Assembly (NCBI RefSeq): GCF_010093535.1
Contig: NW_022985184.1
Location: 1 to 64,000, forward strand
Direction of reading: 5' to 3'
Length of the DNA stretch: 64,000 nucleotides
Source: Lindgomyces ingoldianus
Taxonomy: Eukaryota; Ascomycota; Dothideomycetes; Pleosporales; Lindgomycetaceae
Each line of letters opens with the position of its first letter. Positions within the stretch are counted from its first letter, which is position 1. Below, in pieces: positions 34,883 to 46,758 of the stretch. Position numbers and translations under genes: made by a program. Under the pieces are notes generated by a model, which had not been told where the DNA came from, ran no database searches, and saw only the letters and a program-made list of their open reading frames with translations.

Positions 34883-36256
34883 TCACTTCCTATTCAACCT
34901 CTGATCCATAGCCTTCTGAATCGCACTGGTAACCTCCCCAGATCCGTGCTCAATATCCCCCAACTGGCCTTCCAATTCTGCAATCTTCCTGCCGGCTGGC
35001 GTGTCCTGGTTGCCCGTCATCTTAGACGCAACACCCTTCATCTGCGCGTCGTTGACTCTTCCGTACACGGCCATTGCGCTTGCAATCATGCCTCCGATAT
35101 CTCCGACGTTACCAGGCACAATGACACTTGTACCCTCCTTCGCCAAGTTGGCAAACGCACCGACGTACTTCTCTGCGACGGAGAGCGAAACGGCACTTTG
35201 GGCGGAGTCCTGACCTTGCGCAATCGAGTGTGCTACGACATCGATTCCCGCTGCTGTGGCCTGCGCTTTAACGAGAATCGCCTCGGCCTCACCACTCGCC
35301 ATGTTAATCTGCTCCGCCTTCAGCGCCTCAGACGCAAGAATCACGCTCTGTTTCTTTCCCTCTGCAATGTTGATGGCTGACTGTCGCTGACCCTCAGACT
35401 CGAGAATCTCGGCCCTCTTACTTCTCTCCGCAGTCACTTGCCGGTGCATCGCTTCAACGACAGGCTCCGGGGCGTGGATGTCTCGGATCTCGTAACGCAG
35501 GCAGGTGACGCCCCAGTCTTGGGCCGCTTCATTGATGGCGGCAGTTATGTTTGCGTTGAGGTTAGCGCGTTCTTTGAGAACATGGTCAAGGGAAAGCTGG
35601 CCGATTTCGGAACGCATGGTGGTTTGCGCGAGTTGGGAGATAGCATATTCGGCGTCCTCAACTCCGTAGCTGGAAGCACTCGTGTCAGCTTTGAGTTCAT
35701 ATATCGCAGAGCCACTATCATGCCATATTAAGGGATTTAAAGAGTGCGCCTACCTGGCTTTATACGCATCAAATACCCTCGTATACAACACACCATCCAA
35801 CTCCAGCGTAACATTATCTGCCGTAATGGCGCTCTGACTCGGGATTTCAATCGCCGCCTCCTTCAAGCTCTTCACATACGCTATACGATCAAGAAACGGT
35901 ATCAGGATCGCAAGCCCCGGCTCCAAGATACGATGGAACTTCCCCATGCGCTCGACTATCCATGCCGTCTGCTGCGGTACGAATCGGATGATGGTGTTGG
36001 CGGGGAGTCGTCGCTGGGATTGAAAGTACGACGGTGGACCTGGCTGGTTTCCGAGTTGGCTCATTGAGGAGAAGACGTTTGTAGGATTGGATGAGGAGGC
36101 GGATTGAGAGTTTAGCTGAGTGAAGGCGCGGGCGGAGGAGACGGCGAGCGCCGGATGAATGGCAAGAGGGGATATCCTGGAATGTATTAATTGAGGTCGC
36201 GAAGAGCGTATTATGCCGGAGGCGCCGGAGGCCGCCAGCCTGGAGCAAGATGTCAT
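34883..36256 (-). CDS. Mitochondrial stomatin-like protein 2 (SPFH/prohibitin family)
   Basis: Exons 35754-36256 and 34883-35669 (84-nt intron, GTAGGC...TCCAG) give 429 aa. The first about 75 residues are Ser/Arg/Ala-rich without acids, a likely mitochondrial presequence. The SPFH core follows: RFVPQQTAWIVERMGKFHRI, LEPGLAILIPFLDRIAYV, then VTLELDGVLYTRVFDAY continuing across the intron into SYGVEDAEYAISQLAQTTMR. Next are DWGVTCLRYEIRDI and a long Ala/Glu/Gln helix. This is the STOML2 type, which scaffolds cardiolipin-rich inner-membrane domains and stabilises respiratory and proteolytic complexes with prohibitins. It has no transmembrane helix beyond the N-terminal part, as usual for the type. 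It lies in the mitochondrial/housekeeping block beside TIM54. Confidence 0.93.
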
Positions 36257-38984
36257 GGCGAGTGGTGATATGATGGATGTTGGGCGTGAGATGAACCCTT
36301 GAAGCTTTGCGGAGAAGCTCTGGCCAAAAGTTCGAGATCGTCGGCAGAAAGAAGGCCCGAAATGTGGTGATTATGTCAGCGAAGTGCAATTCATAGTTAA
36401 CTACGTCAATTCTTGGGTTGAAATTATATAATGTACTGGCGGAGTAGTCTCGGTGAGCATACGGTTTTCGCTGCGTGGGGCATACAATATGCAGGCCCGA
36501 GCCAGACCCCAGCCCCTAGCCTTGCTCTTGGGTGGGATGTCCCATCTGCTTTCTTGAAATTAAGTATGAAGAGGAGAGCTGCTCACACGTAGGACATCTT
36601 AGAAACTAAGTGCTAAGAATGTCTCTTCATCGTTGTCGACGCCCTCCTTAATTGGCTGCGCTAGAGTTTTAAATCCCGGCAGTTTAGGTAGGTGTCAAGA
36701 TCTAAATCTGCCTTGCTGCGCTCACGCATCGTCTTCCTCAGAGGCGGCCAGTCCATGCTTAAGATAGCTTGCGATTCGAGGCTACACTAATTCATATCTG
36801 CTTCAATCACTAAATCAGAACATAGCTACCATAGCGTACCAAAATGTGCGAGTAGATTCTCCACTTAACAAAGGTTGAGGAAACTTCAATTTCGTATTCA
36901 CTCGAATCTTATCATAGGGATATCATGCCTCCAAGAACAGCAGTTCTACGCTTTCTTAAAGTTCACAGGACTGGAGAGTCAATCATGCCCGCAACTATTT
37001 TAATAGATGCGCCTCTTTCAAGCAATGTCAACAACCCTCAACTGTCAACTTGACCGAAGACCACAGTCCATTACTAAGTTCCTCGGAGGCGATCCATGAA
37101 CTAACACCTTTAAGAGTTTTAGCCCTGTCACTAGTTCATCGGGAAGTGAGCATTCAATTCTAATCTTGGCACACTACCAATAACCAAAACCATCAGACCA
37201 CAGGGGGGGCAATAAATTATAGAAGTTTGTTGGTTACTTGTATGCGGGAAGTAGTATTGAGACCATTTGGGAGTGAGGAATGCGATTTTCGGAAGATGAA
37301 TCAAGCGCAGGAAGCTCTTGACGACGATATAGACCTGCAGGACAAATAGTGGGAGGAACAAATACTAAGCAGAATAAAATAAAAGTAGAAGAGAACAGCA
37401 AGAACAATAAATGGGAACCGACAGTATTCGTCACCCTTGTGCCTGAAATCTCGAAGGAAGTTGAAGAGCAGCAGAGAGGCGGGCGGCCACAGTGAAACCT
37501 AACAAAGCTAGAAAAAGGGCCTCGAATTTGCAGAGCCAATATTCAACTATAGAATGATAGGAGCTATGGCAGGCCATGAGATGGATACCATCATAGGAAA
37601 GACCGGTGACGAAACTCAACCGAGGAACCTCTCCCTCTCGCCCAGGATACAAGAACTCCCACGTGCCACATGGACGATTCCAAATGGCGACCGGCAAGGA
37701 TATTCCTCTTAATGAGGCCATGATGCACGAAATACTCAAAATTCCGACCTATCGCAGAAGGGTGGTTAGTGAAACGGAGCGAATTCTTCCACATCCCTCC
37801 TAGTAAGTTCCCAGTATTGAATGTCCGATGGGCCGAGACTGAGAGTATCTTTGTGGATATCATGACTGGATCCCTCAAACTTGATGCCGTGGAAACGTTC
37901 TCCCTTTCAATGTAATCCGCGAATTCAGAGGTGAACCCAGATAACGCACGATGCTAACTCTCGCCACAGAAAATTATTCTACCATGCTATCTGTCCTGCG
38001 TGAGTCGCCTTTGAATACTAATAAAAGGCTGATAAAGACTTTTCTTTCAAAAATAATTTAGTCTGTTAGTTCAGTATACCCAGGGGACTTCGCTCAAAGG
38101 TTTCTCTCTGAATATCTCAGAACGGCAAAGGGGTAGCAGCAAAGCTGGGGGAGGTAGACCTTTGGGCTTACGAAGATTATTAGAGAGACGACAAGTAAGA
38201 GGAAGTGCACCTGTAGGCGAACGATCCGTCTAGGGGAGGGTTACCGCGTCTTGAAGCCACCAAAGTGCTCGAATCTCTTGATGCTCATCTCGAGTGCGGG
38301 TAAGGCTGAGACTGAAGCACTCCGTCTTACTCTTCTCCAGGCCATGCAGTCCTGCCGCGCCTTTCCTCCGGAGATATCATGATGAACTTGAAAAAAGATA
38401 AGATAATAATTGGACGATCAAACCACAGGCTATTGTTAGATTCTGCTAGGTTCGGGAGCTGGAGTTCGTTTTTGCAGACCGTGGGGTTGTGTTGAAGCTG
38501 GCGTCCACACTGGGAGGTGCCTAGTCAATGGTGCTTCTCGCTTGGCTGCATATCTCTTTTGCATCCTGGACTGCATGTTGTCAAGGCCTAACAGAACATA
38601 TATAGGGCAAATGCAATGTGTTAAGCCTTTTGCCGAGTCTCGGGAGTAGATATTCGAGAGTACTAACATGCAGTACACCCGACAGTTTCAGCCTCGCTAC
38701 CGCTATGGAAGCAGGTGAGAAGTCATACTATCGCGACAAATATATCAGGTTAGTACTCGAGATAATTGATCATTGTTTGGTAAGGCTAAAAAAATGTCAA
38801 GGTGCTCGTTGAGTGATGATAGATGGCGAGTTGGCAGTAGTGCTTGGATGTCTGTTGGCTGCCAAACCTATTCGGAGCATTCCGCACTCGACCGCTCCGG
38901 GCAAATTCCGCTGTTGCCCGCCCGCATTCTAAATTTTTTTGGACCAACTACTGGGCCAAACCATCCGGTTTACCAGAACTAAAA
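36257..38984. other. 2.7-kb gene-free stretch upstream of TIM54
   Basis: Holds the promoters of the stomatin-like gene and TIM54. Frames at 37131-37878, 38436-38678 and 38618-38982 are short and lack domains, splice logic or signal peptides. No RNA gene or repeat was recognised. Confidence 0.5.
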
Positions 38985-40432
38985 ATGGCTGAACAGGATG
39001 CGAAAGCGCCTCCAGCGAGCGCTTCAGACACCACATACAAGGCGCCGAAGCCACAGAAGCCCCCAAATCCAATTTGGCGGATGATGGGTATACACCCTTC
39101 CATACCTGAGTCTTGGTGGTTAACACATCTACAGGGCTCCCCAACTTCCGCCTCAGACTTCCCTCGCGGAATTGGATGATATTTCTCACAGTCACGGGTT
39201 CATGGACCGCCGCAGTCATGTACGACCGCCGGGAGAAGAAACGCATACAACGGAAGTGGACGAAAGTAGTCGAGCACATCGCGCAGGAACCACTGGATAC
39301 ACAACAACTGGCCCGGAAGCTCACGATATACATCTCGGCGCCACCCGCAGATGGACTATTACCGGCCCGCGATCATTTTCATGAATACGTCAAGCCGATA
39401 CTAGTTGCCGCTGCCCTGGACTGGGACGCAATCGAGGGACGGAGAGAGGGCGATATTAGGGCAGGGTTGGCAGAGCGGATAAGGAGGCTACGGAAGAAAA
39501 AAGGAGAGCCCACGTCGGATCCCATAGAAGAAGATATGCAGGAGATACTGGAAGAGACGAGGAAGAGGTCTGGTGTTAAAGATTGGGAGGGAACAGCTGG
39601 CGATATTGTTATTGGGAGACATGCTTGGAAAGAATATGTCCGAGGACTGCATGAAGGCTGGCTAGGGCCATTGGATCTGCCGCAACCGGAGAAAATACCA
39701 GAAGTCCCTATAGAATCTCCTCCTATCACACAGGACGCACCAATTCCACCCGATCAGCCTTCTCCACCTGTATCTAGCGACGATGCATCCCCAGCGGCAG
39801 CGCAAGAAGGAACGGGACCGGAACCGGAACCAGAAATGCCCAAAAAGGAAGGAGAGGATAAGCCCAAAAAGAAGAAGCAACCGCCCCCCTTCAATAGCGT
39901 AGTCGACTACAACAACTCTCTCCTCTCGCGAAATTGTCCTTCAGAACTTCCACCTTCCGCTGTGATCCCCTTCCCCCATCTCCTAGGCTTCTTTAACTTC
40001 CCGATACGGATGTATCGTTTCTTAAATCGACGACAAGTGGCTGATGATATAGGTCGACAGACCGCAGCCGCTGTCCTCGCAGTATATCGACCTTACGATT
40101 CACCCGGAGAATCGCATTCTAGCATTTCTAGTACCAGAGTCGACGATGAGCACGATGCATCTGCGTGGGAACAGCTGCTGCTGCTACAGTATGAAGAAAA
40201 AGAATGGCACAAGTCTGTGCGGGAACGAAAAGATGATGACGGCAAGGAAAGAGTATGGTTGGACGAGATGGTTCTTGATCCGCGAATTGCGGAACGAATG
40301 CGGAAATTTGAACTGGATATGGACGGAGAAGAGAGGGCGGAAAGAGCGGCGGCTATGAAGGAGGACCCCTGGTGGAAGTCTCTCTGGCCTCGAAAAGAAG
40401 AAAAGAAGAACCATTGGGAAGAGTTGGACTGA
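38985..40432 (+). CDS. TIM54: TIM54, subunit of the TIM22 carrier translocase
   Basis: Exons 38985-39087 and 39135-40432 (47-nt intron, GTATAC...CTACAG) give 466 aa. The start MAEQDAKAPPASASDTT is followed by PPNPIWRMMGLPNFRLRLPS, the conserved N-terminal Tim54 block. A single transmembrane stretch (WMIFLTVTGSWTAAVMYD) and a basic region (RREKKRIQRKW) come next. The large intermembrane-space domain includes ARDHFHEYVKPILVAAALDW and ends in DPWWKSLWP. Tim54 assembles the TIM22 complex that inserts carrier proteins into the inner mitochondrial membrane, and it also supports Yme1 assembly. A Pro/Glu/Lys-rich low-complexity linker (about 225-290) is an expected variable insert in filamentous fungi. 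The N-terminal motif is completed only by splicing, which confirms the start exon. Confidence 0.95.
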
Positions 40433-40738
40433 GCATGGATTTGTTTCGCAGAGGTTCACAGTGAATGTAAAACTATGTGTAAAATAGGGATATCGAACAT
40501 CAACGACCGAATATGTATAACATGTACTGTACCATGCTTTACAAATTTGTATTACCACAAGTTTTAGTGACTCACTTGGAAACTGACCTCAAGGACTCGG
40601 GAAGAGTTGGGGTTATCACGTGAACCCTTGGCATTACCCCTCCAATCATGACATCGAAGCTTCGAGTCTAAATTCACCCCACTCCATCTGCATCTTACGT
40701 TGTCCGGAGTCCACTGCCGGCTTTCTCCTTCAGGTTCC

Positions 40739-40746
40739 TATAAAAG
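40739..40746 (+). promoter_or_regulatory. TATA box of SGT2
   Basis: TATAAAAG lies 77 nt before the SGT2 start codon, in a CT-rich leader typical of a well-expressed fungal gene. Confidence 0.6.
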
Positions 40747-40822
40747 ACCTTTCATAATACCTCGAACTATCTGCCTCTTACGCACCTGACGCTCTCAACC
40801 TCATAACACCTTAATTGCCGCC

Positions 40823-42048
40823 ATGGTACTCTTTCCTTCCTCCCTTTCTTTCCTCCCGAATTAACCACGGAACGCAGGCAAGCCTAACCTCTAAGAAGCG
40901 CCTTGCGCTTGCAATCCTCGACTTCCTCCAGACTGCCCAGGGCGATGGGTCCGTCTCCCCTGAAGACACGGAACAGCTCGAAATAGCATCCAATTGCATC
41001 TCTGAAGCCTTCAAAGTTGACCCGTCAGACAAAGCCGCCATGACTGACGCTCTCGGTGGCCAGAACCTCCTCGCAATCTACAACGTCTACGAAAAGCTGA
41101 AAGGCAAGAGCACTGCGAGTACGAAAGGCGAGAGCAAGGCCGAAGAAGCAAGGCCGGCGACGCCTGCGACAGCTTCCACAGGGAGCACCGGTGCGGACGG
41201 GAGTAAGGCGGAGGCGGAGTCACTCAAAGGGCTGGGGAATGAAGCTATGAAGAAGAAGGATTATGCGGCTGCTATCGAATTTTATACTAAGGCGCTGGAT
41301 ATCGTTCCGCTGAACCCTATATACCTCTCCAATCGCGCGGCTGCGTATTCAGGAATGGGCAAGCAAGAGGAAGCGCAGAGCGATGCAGAGATGGCAGTTG
41401 CTGCGGATCCGACATACAGCAAAGCATGGTCGAGACTGGGTCTGGCAAAGTATATCCTTGGTGATGCGAAGGGCGCTATGGAGGCGTACAAGGCGGGCAT
41501 GGATGCCGAAGGTGGCGGAAGCGAAGTCATGCGCAAGGGGTACGAAACGGCGAAGAAAAAATACGAAGAAGAAGGCGGTGACATCGGTGCCTCGGATGCC
41601 GGCACGAGGGGAGTACCGGGTGGTGGTGCGACTGGTGCTGGTGGTATGCCGGATCTGTCCAGCCTGGCGAGCATGCTTGGAGGAGGAGGTGGTGGAGGTG
41701 GAGGCGGCATGCCGGATTTGGCGTCCCTCATGAACAACCCGATGATGCGGCAGATGGCTCAGAACCTAATGTCGAATCCGGACATGATGAGCAACATGAT
41801 GAATGACCCAAGGATTGCTCAGATGGCAGAGAGGTTCAGCGGTGGGGGAGGAAGGGGAGGAGGGGCAGGAGCAGGAGGTGGCGGAGGTCCAAACCTGTCT
41901 GACTTGATGAATGACCCAAGTCTTGCTGAAATGTAGGCTTGCCTGATCTCCTTGCTCCCTTCCATGACGGATGCTAATGCTGTGTAGGGCACGGAATTTT
42001 ATGGGTGGGATGGGTGGTGCTGGCCGAGGAGGCCCACCGCCACAGTAG
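40823..42048 (+). CDS. SGT2: SGT2, small glutamine-rich TPR co-chaperone (GET pathway)
   Basis: Three exons: 40823-40825 (only the ATG), 40878-41932 and 41988-42048; 372 aa. Joining ATG to GCAAGC gives MASLTSKKRLALAILDFLQ, the conserved SGTA/Sgt2 N-terminal homodimerisation domain that binds Get5. Residues about 114-215 are three TPRs (LGNEAMKKKDYAAAIEFYTK, LSNRAAAYSGMG, WSRLGLAKYILGD) that bind Hsp70/Hsp90. The C-terminal Gly/Met-rich part with NPMMRQMAQNLMSNPDMM and DPRIAQMAE repeats captures transmembrane segments. The last intron (55 nt, branch GCTAAT) leads to a tail ending GRGGPPPQ. Sgt2 hands tail-anchored proteins to Get3/Get4/Get5 in the cytosol. A start from the unspliced upstream frame would lose the conserved N-terminus, so splicing right after the ATG is strongly supported. 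Confidence 0.96.
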
Positions 42049-42396
42049 AAGCCGCCTTCACGATTGCGCATTAGTCTGGCTGACCAATTCGGGGTGTTTG
42101 TTCATATTGATTCACGAATAGACAGCAATGATACCAGGTTCAAGGTCATAGGCGTTTGATGCTTGGATGGGCTCCAGGCCAAGGCTATGATAGCTGTCTT
42201 CTCGATTAGAGTGTGCTGCATGCTGCCCTCCACGCAGGCTTAGTCTAGTTAACTCCCATAGCTCTCCTTACCTTCTTGGGATTTTTGCTACTTTGCTACT
42301 TTCTATCCTTATCTGCCCAAATGCCTCTATACATAAGGACAGGAGCTTCCATCGTCCCGAGACCATATTCAAGCAACTCTCTCCTCCCTTCCCCCC
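42049..42396. other. Convergent 3' region of SGT2 and TMA20
   Basis: No coding signal; presumably 3' UTRs. Confidence 0.6.
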
Positions 42397-43112
42397 TCAG
42401 CCCAAATTTAAACCCCAAAGTCCATCACCCAGATAATGCCCCGCCTCACATGCCTGCCCTTTCTTAACTTTCTTCATCTCCCTCGTCCCCATCTTCAACA
42501 CGCCCACAAAACACGCATTCTCCTTCCCTTCGGACTCAATCACCACCACCTCCCCTGCCTCAAGCTCCTCATCGCCATAAGTCCCCTCCGTATCTTCGGG
42601 GTCATTTGGCAGCCGGCCACCCGCGGATGTGAGGCCCGGGACCATGAGCGTGGCGCCAGAGAGTACGAAGCGTATGGCCCCGCGGTCGATCCGCAGGCGG
42701 TGGAATGCGGAGGGGTATTTGTGCACGAGAGATAGGTGGGGCATGAATGCGTCGTCCATGTGTTGGAAAAAAAGGGGGGTGGATCCGAGAGTATAGAGGG
42801 AGACGCGGTCGGGTCTGAAGGCCTCCTGTTAGTCTCATATATCGTTTCGTGCCCTGTTCTTTGCGTGTCGTTCTCCACACATGGAGGGGAAAGGGTGACA
42901 TACAGCTTCACGAGATCTAGCTGCTCCTTCTTCGGCATGATATCTTCGATATATGGCTCGAGCTTGGGGTATTCGTCGAGCACTTTCGAGCGGATGGCGC
43001 GCTGAGCGGAGGATTTCACTTTGGATTTTGCGCCGGGGGTTGCACTGGCAGAGTAATTAGAGAGCTATTTTTGCCGAAGGACATTTGAAGGGTCTGACTC
43101 TTTTTTGAACAT
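42397..43112 (-). CDS. TMA20: TMA20 (MCT-1 homologue), PUA-domain ribosome recycling factor
   Basis: Exons 43099-43112, 42904-43044 and 42397-42814 give 573 nt, 190 aa, in frame. Exon 1 encodes MFKK and part of Asp; its donor GTCAGA is weak but has a good branch site (CTAATTA) and acceptor. The protein continues KSKVKSSAQRAIRSKVLDEY and PYIEDIMPKKEQLDLVKL, then across intron 2 into DRVSLYTLGSTPLFFQHMDD. The PUA domain has VDRGAIKF-like IDRGAIRFVLSGA, VPGLTS and a C-terminal AGHYLGDGLW. Tma20/MCT-1 pairs with Tma22/DENR to recycle 40S subunits and promote reinitiation. The acceptor of intron 2 was chosen as the only one giving the conserved DRVSLY frame. Confidence 0.93.
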
Positions 43113-43735
43113 TTTGGCGGTGCGAAATTAGAGTTGTAAAAAATTGGGTGCGCGTGAGGAGGGTCGTGGCGTGGAAGTGCCCCGCTATCAGGAGTTGAAG
43201 TGCGCAAGTGGAGTGAAGCGTTCCCCGCGGGATGTACGGCAGGGTATTTGTTATCGGAAGTTTGTTACTCCGGGGTGATTCTTGGCAGACCAATCGGATC
43301 TTGGAAATGGATCGCTCGTGAGGGCATCCTAACGTACATTCTCTGGTTGATCCTACACTCACATCGACTGCGACCAATATCGCTCTCCCATAACCTTTCT
43401 GATCATGTGCCTTCTCCTGCCTCCCTCTTACTTCGATTATGGATGAGATCCCAAGTTGGTTAACACCCCCCTCGCGGCGAAGTCGATTATTTCAGCATAC
43501 ACCCCCACCATCACTCTCCCTCAAACCAAAAACTCAATGTTTTACTTGATATTGTGAGCCGGATGGCTCCACGATGGGCTTCCCAATCAACCTTGGGCTT
43601 GGCGTCTCATCATACTATATCCATAACTTTTTTTTCATAACCCATGCCCTCTGCAAGGCTACAGATATTTTTGACATTACAAATATCCACACCATCCTGA
43701 CCAGATGGCACTCCCCATTGCTTCTACCACCGCTG
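43113..43735. other. Upstream of TMA20 up to the F-box remnant
   Basis: Promoter of TMA20. The open frame from 43574 runs into the F-box piece but has no recognisable N-terminal part of its own. Confidence 0.45.
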
Positions 43736-43853
43736 ATGGAACTACTAGACGAGCTTCTCCTAAAGATTCTCAACTGCATTCGGGGTCTTGCATCCCTCGA
43801 AAGCCGTATCTGATTGCTATCTCAAGCGAATGCCGGCGACTATGATCGATTGC
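43736..43853 (+). pseudogene. F-box-like gene, 5' fragment, interrupted by copia
   Basis: From an ATG at 43736, MELLDELLLKILNCIRGLAS matches an F-box (L-x-D-E-L-L-x-x-I). The frame stops at 43811-43813. In the next frame AISSECRRL, then a TGA, then SIA continues the usual CRRL-type F-box end right up to the copia insertion point at 43853. The downstream part resumes at 56237. Insertion, a frame change and a TGA in the CGA-to-TGA pattern make this a dead gene. Confidence 0.55.
43849..43853. repeat. Copia target-site duplication, left copy (ATTGC)
   Basis: ATTGC directly before the copia 5' LTR; an identical ATTGC follows the 3' LTR at 56237-56241. Confidence 0.93.
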
Positions 43854-44051
43854 TGTCGCGTATACTGAGAGCCTTGGCTGGGGCTCGGAGCCTGGGACTG
43901 GGGGCTCAGAGCCTGGGACGCAGCTCGGGATCTGGAGATATTATGTTCCGAAGCTCGGTGTATATAAGGAGAGCCTTCAGCTCTCTTAGAGAGCAGAGTC
44001 ACTTCATCCAATCTTCTAAACAGCTACTGCCAGGCTATTTTATCCTCCACA
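43854..44051 (+). repeat. Copia 5' LTR
   Basis: Begins TGTCGCGTATAC and ends CTCCACA, TG...CA termini. Contains a TATA box (TATATAAGG, 43961-43969) and tandem GAGCCTGGGAC units. It differs from the 3' LTR at only three positions, all A here and G there. Confidence 0.95.
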
Positions 44052-44067
44052 GTTATAGGCCTAGCGC
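44052..44067 (+). other. Copia primer-binding site, half-tRNA type (inferred)
   Basis: GTTATAGGCCTAGCGC directly follows the 5' LTR. Allowing for two G-to-A/C-to-T changes it is complementary to the anticodon stem-loop of eukaryotic initiator tRNA-Met. That is the primer used by Drosophila copia-type elements after tRNA cleavage, rather than the tRNA 3' end. Confidence 0.6.
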
Positions 44068-46440
44068 TTTAAGAACCTAGGATAATTCTCCCTATATAAC
44101 TATAGTACTAGCAAAAGCTGTTTAGAAGCTTTTTTCTTTATCCTTATTAATTCTTATTACCTCTAAAGCCTATGTTATAGCTAATTAAGATGCTCCTCTC
44201 CTAACAGGAGCATACTAGCTTAAGGACTACGCAAGCTGGCCTCTCTAGTTTATCTAGCTCTAGTTCTATGCTCTTAGCAAAAACCTATAGGACATGATTA
44301 ATCTAGATAGACTAGACGCTCTAAATCCTATAGACAGCGCTCTAGAGATGCCTATACTTAAAGCAATTACTACTAAGAACCTACTAGAGAAGGCTAATGT
44401 ACAGTACTAGACTAATATTGCTAAGTACTAAGCTTGCTTAAGTAACTAGGCTTCCTGTGCAACGCGTTTTTAGACAATCTAGAACTAGGTTAATGCAACT
44501 GTTGCACTAGAGCTCTTAGGACCTATAATAATGCAGCTTATATTAGAGAACTAATCTACTTTATAGGCACTTATATAAGCCTTAAAATAAGAGCTAGCAC
44601 TAATAAACGCAAGCACAAAGAATTTTATACAAGTAAAGTACAAAGCTTACTTTACTAAGGCAAAGCATAGCACTATAACTCTAGAAGCTTAGTACTAGCA
44701 GTAGCACTTTCTATATACTAAGGTAAGGACCTATAAGATTCTTAACATAGAAGGCTAGCTTACTGCATAAGACTTCCTAGACGCCCTAGCTCTAAAGCTT
44801 GCACTAGACTAGGCGCGCTCTATGCACTAGAGGGTTATAGAGGCTAGCGCACTTAGTAAGAAACCTCTAATAATCTAGAAAATTAGCAAGATCTTCTTAA
44901 TAATGCTTTAAAAGTACTCCCTACGCGTAAGCAACTAAGGCATAGGTATATTTATAACACTTAGCAGATAATTAGATAATAATTTAGCCTAATCTATTTT
45001 AGCCTAATTAGGCCACCTGTGCCTATGTAGAGCTCTAAGGCAATCCCTTTATCTATAAAAAGCAGCAGACTATAGAGACTTTATATTAGTAGTTACTAAA
45101 AAGCTAAAGAAGCTTAGTAAAACTGCACATTAAAAGATTCTTAAAAGGCTTAAGTAAGCACAGCATAAGAAAGTAAAGGCTATACTACTTAAAAAAAGCT
45201 ATATAATTCTAGACATAGCCTTCTCTGCTTTAAAAGCTATTAAAGGATTAAATAAGCTAGCATTCCTAGAAAGCATTATTGCTGCACTTATAAACCTAGC
45301 GCTTTTAGTGAAACTAGAGATGCACGCAACTATAGATTTTAACGCTTACCTACTCTCTATAAGCATAATTCTAGATAATAGAAGTGCTACGCACTTAGTA
45401 AATAGTATAAAGCTACTTATACCTAAGTTATTTAAAAAAGCTTAAAGTTTATATATAGTAGAAGCTAGCACCTAGTTATTCCTAATCTAGAGAACAGAAA
45501 CTAAAAAGCTTAAAGAGGTGTTAAATAAAGCATAGAGAGAGCGCATAGAAGATCTTACACTATAAGAGGTAGTTATAGTAAAAAGATTTTATGTTAATAT
45601 TATCTTAAAAGCTTATTTAAAAGAAAAAGGACTATAGTATTTAAGACTTAACTATACACTGCGCATAAGCACGCTAAAAAAAAATAAAGTACTTATAACA
45701 CTTTGCTAAGAACATAACCTTATGTTTGTTAAATATAAAGCTGTCTCTTTCTACCTACTAGTGCAGAGTGTGCTTCTAGATTACTAACGCTTATAGACTA
45801 CATTCCTACGCTTAGACTTAGAAGAGCTCTAGCATGCGCGCGCAGGACACCTAGGCTCTAAAGCTCTGTAGGCTCTAGTTAAAAGCGCAAGGAACGTATA
45901 AATAATAGGTACAGAGCAAGTACGCTGTAAGCACTGCGCAACAACACACGCTAAGCAGGTTATATTAAGAAGACTAAAAGAGCAAGCTCCCTACCTATTT
46001 TAAAGAATTGCATAGGACATGTTTAATATGCTATTAGGGCGCAGCAGAGCTCTATAGATAATAATTGTTAAGGATAAATATAGCAGTAAAATCTTTTTAT
46101 ACTTTCTTTAGGCAAAAACGCTCTTAGAAATCTAGAGAGTAATAGAGAACTTTAAAAGCATAGTGTCTAATTAATATAAGCTTTAAATTAGTAAAATACA
46201 GCAAAATAACAACACTGCTACACTTCCTTAGCATAAAAAGTTAAGGTATAAGCTTTAAGTAAAGAAATTTAGCATTAATATTAAAAGCTCTTTACTATAC
46301 ACTTATAAGCTAAATAAAGCTGCAGAAAGAGCTAGATAAGAGATAATTATAAAGTTTATTAAGATAAGAAGCAGCGCAGGACTCCCTAAGAAGCTCTAGC
46401 TAGAAGTAGTAGACGCAGCAACATAGCTGTACAATATAAG

Positions 46441-46758
46441 TGTCACGGTATCCTCCCTGGATCCCAGACATAACTGTATTAGACGCGTACTAGAGTATTA
46501 TTAGTGCACGTCTAACACAAACACAACACAACACAGACATAAACTTAAGCATAAACTGCCTTAACACTAACTAAACCTAGAACAGGCTTAATTTATACCT
46601 AAAGCGCTTAGACTTCTAAGCTAAGTATTTAATTACTAATTTTCTCCTAAACTTTCCTGTTTCTTACACAACGTCTTGTACCTACTATAATACCTTACAT
46701 AGTAATTAAACTAGACCTCTACAAAGCTCTATAACCTTACTTGTGCATAATTATAACA
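46441..46758 (+). repeat. Gypsy 5' LTR (mutated)
   Basis: 318 bp, TG...CA. It aligns without gaps to the LTR at 26-343 (minus strand) with about 47 substitutions by hand count, all C-to-T or G-to-A relative to that copy. Confidence 0.95.

Noticed and set aside
42540..43019. 159-codon minus-strand frame
   Set aside because: Runs through TMA20 exon 2 and its intron, then leaves the conserved frame. Replaced by the three-exon model.
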